A stretch of DNA of 64,000 nt from Burkholderiales bacterium (GTDB lineage: Bacteria > Pseudomonadota > Gammaproteobacteria > Burkholderiales > SG8-41), in contig DATAJS010000009.1 of the NCBI GenBank assembly GCA_036262035.1, forward strand, positions 248,001 through 312,000, given 5' to 3'. Below, one piece after another: positions 27,243 through 37,500 of the stretch; positions within the stretch are counted from its first letter, which is position 1; each line of letters starts with the position of its first letter. The notes beneath the pieces were generated by a model that searched no databases, was not told the origin of the DNA, and saw only the letters and a list, made by a program, of their open reading frames with translations. Both the position numbers and the translations under genes were made by a program.

Positions 27243-27809
27243 GTGCTCGTCCTCGCCTCTTCCTCCCCGTACCGGCGCATGCTGCTCGACCGCCTGCGGG
27301 TGCCGTACGCGGTGGCGGTCCCCGCCGTGGACGAGGCGCCGCTGCCGCGAGAACTGCCCGAGGCGACCGCGCGCCGGCTCGCGGAGATGAAGGCGCGGGC
27401 CGTTGCCGCGGATTTCCCGAACGCGGTCGTCATCGGGTCGGACCAGGTCGCAAGCCTCGACGGCAAGGCGATCGGCAAGCCCGGGACGCACGATGCAGCG
27501 CTGGCGCAATTGATGGAGATGCGCGGGCGCAGCGCGGTCTTCCATACCGCGTTATGCGTCCTGGACAGCCGCGGCGCGCACGTCGAATGCGTACCGACCG
27601 CGGTGCGTTTTCGCCGGTATTCGGAAACCCAAGCCGCGAAGTACCTGGCGGCCGACCAGCCGTACGACTGCGCCGGCAGCGCCAAGATCGAGTCGCTCGG
27701 CATCGCCCTCGTGTCCGAGGTCGTGAGCGCCGATCCGACCGCGCTCATCGGCCTGCCGCTCGTCGCGCTCGTCACGATGCTCGAGAGCGCCGGCATAGCC
27801 GTGCTGTAG
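27243..27809 (+). CDS. Maf-like nucleoside triphosphate pyrophosphatase
   Basis: The 188-residue protein starts at GTG with LVLASSSPYRRMLLDRL, the Maf signature, and has NAVVIGSDQVASLDGK and a YDCAGSAKIE motif. Family members hydrolyse non-canonical or modified nucleotides such as 7-methyl-GTP (YceF type) or dTTP/UTP. The divergent neighbour is yceD, as in E. coli (yceF-yceD). The methyltransferase gene starts on the base after its stop. Confidence 0.92.
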   Translation: MLVLASSSPYRRMLLDRLRVPYAVAVPAVDEAPLPRELPEATARRLAEMKARAVAADFPNAVVIGSDQVASLDGKAIGKPGTHDAALAQLMEMRGRSAVFHTALCVLDSRGAHVECVPTAVRFRRYSETQAAKYLAADQPYDCAGSAKIESLGIALVSEVVSADPTALIGLPLVALVTMLESAGIAVL

Positions 27810-28538
27810 ATGGCTCCGGGCACGCTCTATCTCGTGCCGACCGGGCTCGGCGGCGAAGCCCTGCCGCTGTTGCCGCCGGCGACGCTGGAGGCGGTCATGC
27901 GCTGCGAGCGCTTCGTCGCCGAGAATCCCAAGACCGCACGCGCGTTCCTCAAGGCGATCGGCTATCCGCGGCCGCTGCAAGGGCTGCCGATCGATACGCT
28001 CGACGAGCACACCCCGGCCGCGGCTCTCGATCGGCTGCTCGCACCGATCGTCGCCGGCGCCGACTGCGCGCTCCTGTCCGAGGCGGGATGTCCCGCCGTC
28101 GCCGATCCGGGCGCCGGCCTCGTGAGGAAAGCGCACGCCGCGGCCATCACGGTGAAGCCGCTCGTCGGGCCGTCGGCCCTGCTGTTGGCGATCATGGCGT
28201 CGGGCCTGAACGGCCAGCGTTTCGCTTTCCACGGCTATCTGCCCGTCGAGCGCGCCGCCCGCGATCGCAGATTGAAGGAGCTCGAGCGCGAGTCGGAACG
28301 GCACGGCGCCGCGCAGGCCTTCATCGAAACGCCTTACCGCAACGACGCGATGTTCGGCGCGGTGTTGGAGGCATGCCGCGCGGACACGCTGTTGTGCGTG
28401 GCGGCGGATCTCACTCTGAGCTCAGAGCTCGTACGCACGCGGCCGATCGCCGACTGGAAGCGCGGCAAGCCCGCGCTCAACCGGCGGCCGGCGGTGTTCC
28501 TGCTCTATCGGGAAATCAGAAGCGGTAGAACGCCGTGA
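27810..28538 (+). CDS. RsmI-like tetrapyrrole-methylase-fold SAM methyltransferase
   Basis: The 242-residue protein starts MAPGTLYLVPTGLGG and has LLSEAGCPAVADPGAGLVRKA and VGPSALLLAIMASGL, as in RsmI and its paralogues. It is shorter than RsmI and lacks its usual N-terminal TPIGN motif, so it is more likely the paralogue that often sits beside maf than RsmI itself. The substrate is unknown. Its last 23 bp overlap the convergent TpsB gene. Confidence 0.85.
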   Translation: MAPGTLYLVPTGLGGEALPLLPPATLEAVMRCERFVAENPKTARAFLKAIGYPRPLQGLPIDTLDEHTPAAALDRLLAPIVAGADCALLSEAGCPAVADPGAGLVRKAHAAAITVKPLVGPSALLLAIMASGLNGQRFAFHGYLPVERAARDRRLKELERESERHGAAQAFIETPYRNDAMFGAVLEACRADTLLCVAADLTLSSELVRTRPIADWKRGKPALNRRPAVFLLYREIRSGRTP

Positions 28539-30135
28539 AGTGCAGCTTGTCGTGATCGCGCGGCGTGCCGAACGCCACGCCGTTGGTCACGTGCGCGTAC
28601 GCCACGTTGAGGTCGAGCCCCTGCCATTTCCAGCGCAGCCCCGCGCCCGCGCTCGAAATGTTGTCGGTCTGGGACGCGCCGGTCACCGGCGTGACGAGCT
28701 TTCTCCAGCCGAAGTCGAAGAACGCGAACGGCGCAATATTGAAGAAGAACGCAGGCCCGTTCGCTTCGAGGTTCACGAAGTACGCCCGGTCGCCCGTGAC
28801 TTCGCGCTCGCGGAAGCCGCGCACCGCGGTGATGCCGGCGATGCCGAGCTGCTCGCCGGGGATCAGCGGATCGTCGGTGTACTGGCCGCGCAGGCGTCCG
28901 CTCAGACTCCAGCGCGCGCCGAAGCTGTAGGTTCCATCCAGGCCGTAGCGGAACGCCGACCAGTCTCGCTCCGCCCCGCCGGGCAAGCGGGCGTTCATGT
29001 AAGCGGTATCGCTGCCGGCGCGGCCGCCCGGAATATTGCGGCTGTATTCGGCGAAGCCGGCGTACGCAGCTTGGTCCTTTTCCATGCGCGCGGCGTAGCG
29101 GAACGTGATCGGGCGGCTGCCGACGGCGGTCGCCGGCAGCGCAGTGCCGCCGAATGCGACGTTGCTCTCGAAGTAGCGCGAGTCGTACGCGATCGACACG
29201 TTGTGCACGAGCTCGCCGAAGCGCGGCAGCAGGTACGTCGCCTTGATGCCGTAGAAGTCGCCGCTTCCGCTCACGTCGAAGCTCTGGGTACCTAGCCCGA
29301 TGCTGCCGCTGTCGATGTCCGAGTGCGTGTAGTACGCGCTGAGCATCGTGTTGTAGCCGTAGAACGGGATCGTATAGAAAACACCGATCTGCGTGACGTC
29401 GCTCACGTGGTCCGGCGAGGTCGTGTATGCGATCGTCGCGGTGTGATCGCGGTTGAAGAGGTTGCTGTGCTGGTAACCGAGGGTGAGGCGCGTGTAGCCG
29501 GTGTTGCGGTTGAGCGTGTTGTCGAAATCGCGCGTGCCGCCGATCAGGCTCACGAAGAACTGCGACGGCGCGACGTCGGCGACACGCAGGTCCGCGTCGA
29601 CCGCATCGGGCTTGGTGCCTTCCTTGATCTGCAGCGTGACGCGCTTGGACGGGTGCTCGTTGGCGAGGCTGAGCTGCTGCCCTAGCAGGCGCACGTCGGG
29701 TGCACGGCCGGGCTTGAGCCCGGGCACGCTGCGCAGGATGTTCTCGGTGGTGAAGTGCTGGTTGCCGACGACGGTCACGCGGTCGAGCGTGAACGGCAGG
29801 ATGCGCAGCGTGAGCTCGCCTGCCGTCGGCTGCTGCGCGGGCACGATGACGCGGTGGAAAGAGTTGCCGCGCGCCCTGACCGCTTTCTCCAGCGCTGCCG
29901 CGGCCTGTTCCAGCGTCTGCAGACTGGAGTGGGGTCCCAGATAGGGTTTGAGGATCTCGTCGGTCTCGCTTTGCGAGAGCGGGTTGTCGCCTTCGATGAC
30001 GAACCGGTTGACTTCGAGCACCGGCGTGTCGGCGGCGTGCAGCGCGGGAGCGAACGCCAGCGCGAGTGCGCAGGAGATACCGGCGAATGCACGCTTGTGC
30101 CTGCGGACCCACGAAACTTTGGAGCGCATCGTCAT
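28516..30135 (-). CDS. ShlB/FhaC-type two-partner secretion transporter (TpsB)
   Basis: The ATG at 30135 overlaps the fecR-like stop (ATGA) and gives 539 residues with a signal peptide ending near AFAPALHAADTP. A POTRA-rich region follows (about 45-190, with NPLSQSETDEIL and VVGNQHFTTENILRSV). The rest is a 16-strand barrel ending YRF, with C-terminal Phe as required for outer-membrane insertion. The loop-6 motif is present in GITAVRGFREREV. It should secrete the large TpsA protein encoded two genes upstream. A slightly longer TTG start is open but less likely. Confidence 0.92.
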   Translation of the reverse strand: MTMRSKVSWVRRHKRAFAGISCALALAFAPALHAADTPVLEVNRFVIEGDNPLSQSETDEILKPYLGPHSSLQTLEQAAAALEKAVRARGNSFHRVIVPAQQPTAGELTLRILPFTLDRVTVVGNQHFTTENILRSVPGLKPGRAPDVRLLGQQLSLANEHPSKRVTLQIKEGTKPDAVDADLRVADVAPSQFFVSLIGGTRDFDNTLNRNTGYTRLTLGYQHSNLFNRDHTATIAYTTSPDHVSDVTQIGVFYTIPFYGYNTMLSAYYTHSDIDSGSIGLGTQSFDVSGSGDFYGIKATYLLPRFGELVHNVSIAYDSRYFESNVAFGGTALPATAVGSRPITFRYAARMEKDQAAYAGFAEYSRNIPGGRAGSDTAYMNARLPGGAERDWSAFRYGLDGTYSFGARWSLSGRLRGQYTDDPLIPGEQLGIAGITAVRGFREREVTGDRAYFVNLEANGPAFFFNIAPFAFFDFGWRKLVTPVTGASQTDNISSAGAGLRWKWQGLDLNVAYAHVTNGVAFGTPRDHDKLHFTAFYRF

Positions 30136-31526
30136 CGAATTTCGCAAATCACATCCCCGGGATTGAGCAGCTCGAGCAATCGGAACGCGCGTTCGTCGAA
30201 GCCTTCCGGCGTCGGATACGGATCGTTCAGCAGGAAGAGCGGATACGGCGTGATGCGGATCGGCACGGTCTGGCCGTCGCGCAGCACGCCCGCCTCGTCA
30301 CGGGACAGATAGATCAAGCCGTCCGGCCCGCGCAGGACGATGTCGCCGTCGCGCATGCCGACGTAGAACCCCGGGCCGATATTGTCGAGATCGACCGCGG
30401 CGAAGAGCGCTTCGAAGTTGACGTCTACGCCGTCCGGCCGCGGCGCCGGCTCGTTGCGGATGATGTCGGGTATCGCGTCGAGCAGCGTGAGGAGGTTGCG
30501 GCTCGGCACGTAGAGGCCGACCTGCCCGTTCGGGATTTGCAGCACCCGGCCGTCGACGCGCATCTCGATTTCGGGTTCCCACACGAATGCCAGCACCGCT
30601 TCGTTCACGCAGTCCTGCGGGGCGAGGCAGTGCGGTCCGACGAAGAAGTCGCCGCCGGTGCCGCGCAGACCGATGACCGTGGTCGTCGCGTTCACGGTCG
30701 CGGCTTTCGGATCGCGCTTGGCGAGCAGGCCCGTCAGCAGCCGTATGCCTCCGCGTACCACCCGCACCGCGAAATTGCCGCTGTCGGATTGGGGACCGGC
30801 GAAACGCACGTCCTCGAGCTTGAATTCGCTGTCGGCCGTCACGGTCACCTTCGAGCGGTCGCGGAACCCGAGCACGGCGTGCGAGGCCTTGGCGGTGCGC
30901 ACCGTGTCGCCGCTGAAGAGCGCGCTGCCTTCGTTGAGCCGCCTCGATTGCCCGTCGGGACCCGCGGCGGTCGCCGAGCCCGAAAGCACCGCCACGCGCG
31001 CGACGATCGCCTCCGGCTGCGGAACGCGCGATTTGGTCGTCATGCGCCGCTGTTCCTCGGCGCAGTCGTTCTCGCAGAGGCGCGCGTCGAACGAGGTGCC
31101 GCGTATGCCGATGGTCGCGGTCGTCGTGCGCACTTCGACGTTCTGCGGATTGCGCTTGCCGATGAGGCCGGTGAGCGCGCGCACGCCGCCTTTCAATATC
31201 CTGAAGATCGCCGATTCGTCGTTGCCGCCCTGCTTGAAGCGCTCGAGCTGGAAGCTCGAGTTCGGGCGCAGCGTGAGCTTGGTGCCGTCCTTGAGGGTGA
31301 TCAGCGCGAAGGCCTTTGCACCGGTATTCAGGATCTCGCCTTCGTAGACCGGCTCGCCCTTGGCGAGGAAGCGTGCGGCGAAACCGGGCGTCTGGGCGGT
31401 CGCGATGCCTTGCACGAACGTGACTTCACCCGCGGCCTCCGGCACGGCTGACAAGGCGGCGGAAGCGAACCCGAAGAAAGCGACGAGCAGCCCGACCAGC
31501 CTGAACGCCATCGCCGCGGCGCTCAC
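30132..31526 (-). CDS. Exported protein with two FecR domains, in a two-partner secretion operon
   Basis: GTG 31526 overlaps the tpsA stop (GTGA) and gives 464 residues; ATG 31511 is an alternative. The signal peptide is about residues 6-27 (AFRLVGLLVAFFGFASAAL). Two FecR-type domains repeat the pattern: LITLKDGTKLTLRPNSSFQL with TTTATIGIRGTSFDARLC, then LGFRDRSKVTVTADSEFKLE with ATTTVIGLRGTGGDFFVG. There is no transmembrane anti-sigma segment and no sigma-factor gene nearby. The C-terminal 150 residues are unassigned. Its place between TpsA and TpsB suggests a role in TpsA export, folding or anchoring; that is inference. Confidence 0.85.
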   Translation of the reverse strand: MSAAAMAFRLVGLLVAFFGFASAALSAVPEAAGEVTFVQGIATAQTPGFAARFLAKGEPVYEGEILNTGAKAFALITLKDGTKLTLRPNSSFQLERFKQGGNDESAIFRILKGGVRALTGLIGKRNPQNVEVRTTTATIGIRGTSFDARLCENDCAEEQRRMTTKSRVPQPEAIVARVAVLSGSATAAGPDGQSRRLNEGSALFSGDTVRTAKASHAVLGFRDRSKVTVTADSEFKLEDVRFAGPQSDSGNFAVRVVRGGIRLLTGLLAKRDPKAATVNATTTVIGLRGTGGDFFVGPHCLAPQDCVNEAVLAFVWEPEIEMRVDGRVLQIPNGQVGLYVPSRNLLTLLDAIPDIIRNEPAPRPDGVDVNFEALFAAVDLDNIGPGFYVGMRDGDIVLRGPDGLIYLSRDEAGVLRDGQTVPIRITPYPLFLLNDPYPTPEGFDERAFRLLELLNPGDVICEIR

Positions 31527-34500
31527 TGGCAGGCTCCTATGCCGCGGCGGCTACGTCGGTCTTCGGCCTCCGCCTCCTCCAGCAGGCGCTCGAACTCGCT
31601 TTGGGTGCGCTCCAGCTCGTCCTGCGTGCGCACGAGCTGGTTGGTCGAGGCGCTGCTTGCGAGAGCGCCCGCGCTCGCGCCCGCCGGGCTCGCCCCGATG
31701 CTTCCGAACGGCAGGATGGTGACCCCGCCCGAGGCGATAATGACTTGCTGGTCGGGGGTGCCGGACGTGAAGATCGACGAGGCGGCGGCACTCGAGCTGC
31801 CTCCCACGGTCAACGGACCGTTGGTCACGATGATGTTCTGCGGTCCGTTCGACACCAGCGTCACCGGTCCTCCCACGGCGTTCAAGGTCATCGGTCCATT
31901 GCTCACGAGACTCTGCGACTCGGGGTCGATCGATGCCGACGAACCCGCGCCGCTGCCGCTTGCTATTGTTATGCCGCCGGGAAGTGTGCTCACCACCTGT
32001 GTGCCGGCGGCATCGAGCTTGGCCGACGATGCCGAACCGCTTCCCGACTGTATGGTAGCAGAGCCGGCGAAAATGAACTGATTGTTGCCCTGGATCAGCG
32101 AGGTTCCGGTCGACGTCGTGTCGCCGATCACGAAGGACCCGGGCGGCGGCGTCCCGAATACCGTCGTCATGACACCCGGGTAGTCGATCTCGAAGAGCTG
32201 GGTCGCGCCCGAGACGATGCTCGCGGTGCCGCTGCCGATGCCTGCGACGCGCAGACTGCGACCGCCGGCGGCGGCGACCCCGCCGTTGGTCGTGACCACC
32301 CGCTGGTTCCCCGACGCCGAGAGGCTCGATAAGCCCGTGGAATCCGTAGTGACGTGCAGGAATTGCGAGGTCGTCGATTGCGCGGCGGCCGAGATGATGC
32401 GCGCTTCGCCCGCGCCGGTATTGGCGATCGTGATGCCGCCGAAGCTTGCGCTCAGCGTCTGCGTGGTCGCCGGCACGTTCTGGATCATGGCGTTCGCCGT
32501 CGTATCCGCCGACCTGCCGGCAACGGCGATCCCGCTGGATGCGCTGAGCATCTGGGTGCCGTCGCCCGCATTGACGATCGCGCCCAGCGAATTGCGCAAA
32601 CCGCTGCGCACGGTCACGCTGCCCGCGTTCAGCGTCTGATTGCCGGCGAGGTTGCGGATGATCGCGTCGGACGTGCTGCCGGCGACGCCTGCGCCGCCGT
32701 TGACCATGACCGCGCCGAACCCGGAGAAGAACTGCGAGCGCCCCTCGAGCAGCGCGCCCGCATCGGCGACCGCGGTATCCGCGTTGCCGCCGGCCTGGAG
32801 CGTGATGTTGCCGCCGGACAGCGATTGTGTGGTCGCCGCGACGAAACGCGCCGGCGTGCTCGTCGCGGTGCCGCCCTGCAGGGTTAGCGAGGAGTACCCG
32901 AGCGATTGCAGCGTGCCCGATTCGAACGCCGCGTACGCACCGGTGCCGCCGCCGCCGGTGAGGCTCGCGACGCCGATGTTGCCGCTGCCGAACGTGCCGG
33001 CCTGCGAGGTGGCGGCGTCGATCTTGCCGAACGCGTCGGTGCCGGCCCCGCCTGCGATCGTCATCGTGGACAGACTCAGTCGTTGATCGGCGCCCGAATC
33101 GACGCGCGCGAAAGCGCCCGCGCCGTCGCCGCCTGCGACGCGCAGGTTGCTGAACGAGAGGGTCTGGGTCGCCGGCGTGTTGATGCGCGCGAAGGAGTTC
33201 GCGCCCGCGCCGCCTCTGACGACGCTGTTGGCCGAGAAGAACTGCTGTATGGCCTGATTCTCCGCAGCGAGGATCTGGGCGGTCGCGGTCGCGCCCGCAC
33301 CGCCGCCGCCGAAAACGTTGACACCGGAGTGCTGGATGGTCTGTGTCGTGCTCGATTGCACCAGCGCGTTGGCGTTGTTGCCTGCGCCGGCTTCGACGGT
33401 CAGTCCCTTGACGCGAATGTCCTGGCCCGCGCCCGTGAGCGACGCCGACGCATCGGTCGCCATGCCTCTGACGGCGAGCGCGCCCGGTGCCCCGAAATCG
33501 CTGCTCGTCGTGACGCGCTGCGAGGCCGCGGACGTGATGCGCACGGCCGAGCCGACGCCGGTGCCCGCTTCGACGGTGATGTCGCCCATCCTGAAGCCGG
33601 GGCGGTCGACGAGATAGTTGGGCAGCCCGATCTCCTGTTCGGTCGTGCCGGTGCTGTCGATGCGGGCCGTGGTCCCCGCGCCGCTGCCGCCGAGCACCTT
33701 GAGGGTTCCCGCACTCCCAGGCGTCCCGGACAGGTTCTGAACGAACACCTGTTGCCGCGCGCTGGACGTGATCTCCGCAGTCGCATCGGTATTGGTCCCG
33801 CCCCGCACCTCGATCGCGTCGGTCTGGTACGGGAACGGCACCGGATCGAGCCCGCCGGTGAGGCGGCTTTCACCGATCTGCTGCGCATGGTCCGCGGTAC
33901 CGCTGTGAAGGATGCGAGCGCGCGCACCAGTGCCAGCGCCGCCGGCGACGAGCACCGTGCCGTCCGCCCGCACCTGCTGGCGTCCTGCGCCCGTTCTGAT
34001 CTCGCCGATCGCATCGGCGCCGCTGCCGCCGAGCACGCGTACGTCGCCGCCGGCCTCTATCCGTTGATCGGCCAGGTTGCCGTCCCCAGACGGTGACACG
34101 TTGGCCCCGCCCGAATACACCACGCTCACGTTGGAGCGTGCGCCGCTGCCGGCGCCGAGCACGATGTTTCGTGCCGCGCCTTGCGCGGTCGAGATGAACT
34201 GGTTGACGCTGCCGGTGACGGTCACCGCATCGTCCGCGCCGCTGCCGCCGAGGAATGAGATGTTGCCGTTGAGCGCGGTGAAGTCCTGCGTCGGTGCGTC
34301 GATGGCGATGCTGCCGCCCTGCGCCTGTACGACGATGTCACGGCCCGGACGGAAGATCTGCGCCGCGGTGCCGCTGGGCGCCGCGCTCCCCGGTGCGGTC
34401 GCGGTGATCGCAGCGTTGCCTGTGATGAGCAGATCGCGGGTCGGCCTGAAATTCTGCAGGGCGTTGGTGAGGACGAGGCGATTCGCCGCATCCCCTTCGA

Positions 34501-37500
34501 GCCTCACATCCTGCGCGGCGAACAGATCGAGGTTCGGCACGTTGATGAGGGACGGCGTCGACGACGTCCCGCCGAAGATCAGCAGATCGCCGGCCGAGGT
34601 GGTGAACGTCGCGCGATTGGCATCGGGCTGCGAGGCGCCGAGATCCGCCCTGACGACCTGGAACGCGGTGCCCGGGTGTGCGAAGTCGAAGGTTTGCCCG
34701 GGCGCGGTCAGATTGAGCGTGCCGGCCGCCGCGGTGCCGGCGCCGGTGGCGCTGCTCGACACCGTCAGCGTGTTGAACGCGGTGTCGGACGAGACGTTGA
34801 AGCCATGGTCGCCGCGCAGGTCCAGGTTGTTCGTGCCGGTAAGCTGCGCGAACGCAGTGCCCGTGCCCGCCGCGGCCAGCACGACGGTCGGCGCTTCGAT
34901 CACCAGGCGGTTGCCCGCGGCGCCGATGTCGCCGCTCGCCCTCACGTCGGCGCGAGTTCCCGACTGTATCGTTTCGGTGCCCGAGCGCGTGATCGAGCCG
35001 CCGCCGGTCCCGATCACGATCGCGCCGCCGGTCTCACCCGTCCTGAGATCGCCGCTCACGAGAATGTTGGTGCCGAAGTTCGTGTTGATGTCGATCCCGC
35101 CACCCGAAGCACCGATGCCGGGACGCGTATCGATGGTTCCGGTGACGATGCTGGGGGCCCGCAGGACGACCGCACCGCCCGCCGTATGGATGCCGTTTCC
35201 GGTGAGCCCCGTCGGGCTGGTATCGGTCAGGCCGGTGAAGGTACCGTTGGACGTCACGGTCGCATCGCCGCCCGAGGTGCGTATGCCGAGCCCCGCGAGC
35301 GTGATCGCGCCGCCGATGTAGTTGAGCTCGAAATTGAGCGGACTCGTCGGGCTGTCGACCACGAGCGTGATGTCGGGACCGCCGGTGACCGAGACGGTCT
35401 GGCCGCTGCCGAGGTTGCTCACGCCGAACGGCGTGGTCGGGCCGATCGGCCCCTTGTTGACGCTCAGGCGTTCGAGCGTGCTCGCGTGCGCGTCGAAGGT
35501 CGCGCGTCCGGTCGCCCTGGCAGTCAGATTCGTGACGCCGAACAGATCGACGGGGTCGGTTCCGCCCGCCGCGGTCTTGGTGATCGCGTCGGGCGCGGAC
35601 ACGAAGATCGTCTTCGCCGTGATCCCGCCCCCGGCGCCGCCCGCCGTTTGCCGTATCGACCCGGTATCGGCGGTCACCGATACCGAGCTCTCGCCGGCGC
35701 CGGCATCGATGCGCGTGAAGTCGAAATCCCGGCGCGACAGAATGGTGATCGTGCTGCCGTCGCCTGCGGTGATCGGACCGCTGATCGTCGTGGTGCCCAC
35801 GGCGCTGCCGCGACCGTTCGAGAAGAAACCGAGTGTCGAGCCGGCCGCCCCGGTCACCGCACCGCCAATCGTGAGCGGCGCGCCGATGAGCGTGGCTCTC
35901 GTCGGTGCGCGCGTCTGGCCGATGGCGCCGACGGTCGTGATGGTCGTCGTTATCAGCTGGTCGTCGGTGATGAGGATCGTTCCGGCGTCGATGTTCCCGG
36001 TCGTGACCGACTCGCGCGACTTCAGCACGACGTCGCCGGTCGCGTCGATGTTGCCGGTGACGATGGCGTTGGCGATGTTGGTGCCGTTGACGTTCGACCC
36101 CGTGATGTTACCGGTGCGGATGCTGGCGGCCGGGTCGAGCGTAGAGCGGTTGAGCGTGAGGTTGATCGCCCCCCGCGACGCTGCCGAGCCGATTGCGCCC
36201 GTCCCGGTCGGACCGACGCGAATGCTGCCGTTGAACGCTTCCATCGTGACCGCGCTGGCCACGACGTCGCCGCTCGTCTGGACCGAGCCCGTCACCGCCG
36301 GCAGCGAGTCGCCGGCCGCGCGCCCCGCGCGCAACGTGACGCTCTCCGGCGCGATCGTCGTGCCGATCGCGGCGGTCGAAACGACGACAGAAGTCGAAGG
36401 TGCGAGGAGCCCGGCGGTTCCGGCGCGCAGGTCGAGCGCGCGTCCGTCGAAGGTCGCGGCGTCGGAAAGCACGCTGCCGCGCTGCGCTTCGGCCGTGAGG
36501 CCGCCCGCGCCCATGTTGGTGTTGCTCGCGATGCGCAGGTTGCCGAGGTTGTTCGTCACCGCGAGCGTGCCGTTGACGAACTGCGTCTGCGACGGAGTGC
36601 CCGCATCGGGGACCGTGCCGATATCGACGACCAGCTCGCCGCCGAAGCCGTCGAAGGTGTAGGTCTTGGCCTCGCTCGTGACGCGGCTCGCCTGCCGCGG
36701 ACCGCTGCCGGGCGTGACCGACGCGCCGCTCGAGCTCGCGAAGATCGTGAGGTTCTTGAGCGCGGTGCTGCCGGTGCTCACGTTGAACGAGCCGCCCGGA
36801 AGGCCTGCGCTGGCGGCGTTGATCGTGAGGTCGGGTGTGAGCGCGACCACCGGCGCGGCCGGCGTCGCCGGATCGAGGAAGCCGATCCTGCCGCCCGAGC
36901 CGGTGCTGCTCAGCGTAATGGCGGGCGCTTGCAGGTCGAGCGGATTGGCGAATCCCGCGCGGCCGATCGTCGGCGCGCTGGCATCGATCGATGCGGCGGA
37001 CACGACCTCGAGCGTCGCGCCTTCTGCGCTCGCCCCGATCGCTCCGAAAGCGCTGTTCAGCGTCACCGCGCCCGTGGCGTCGATCCGCCCGACGAAGATG
37101 CTGCCGCTGTCGCTGGTCACGCTGGTCGAATCGGCGGAGGTGATCTGCCCGGTGTTGATGGTGCCGGAGTCGGAGCTCAGGCTGACGCTGCTGCCGCCGA
37201 CGATGCGCCCGCCGTTGATGGTGCCGAACGTGGAGCTGACCGAGATCGGACCGGTGGACGTCAGCGTCGACGACGAGATCGTGACGCCGCCGGGTCCGAA
37301 GACGTCGACGCTGTCCTTGTTCGCGTTGATCGAGCCGAGCGTGACCGAACCGAAGCCGTCGGACCGTATGGTCGTGCTCTTGGCGAGGCTCGCGGCCGTC
37401 GCCTCGCGCGTATACGAATCGATCGTGACGTTGCCGCTGGCGCTGATCATGACCGGCAGCGACGCCGTCGTGAACGGTACCAGCGGATCGGACGGACGTG

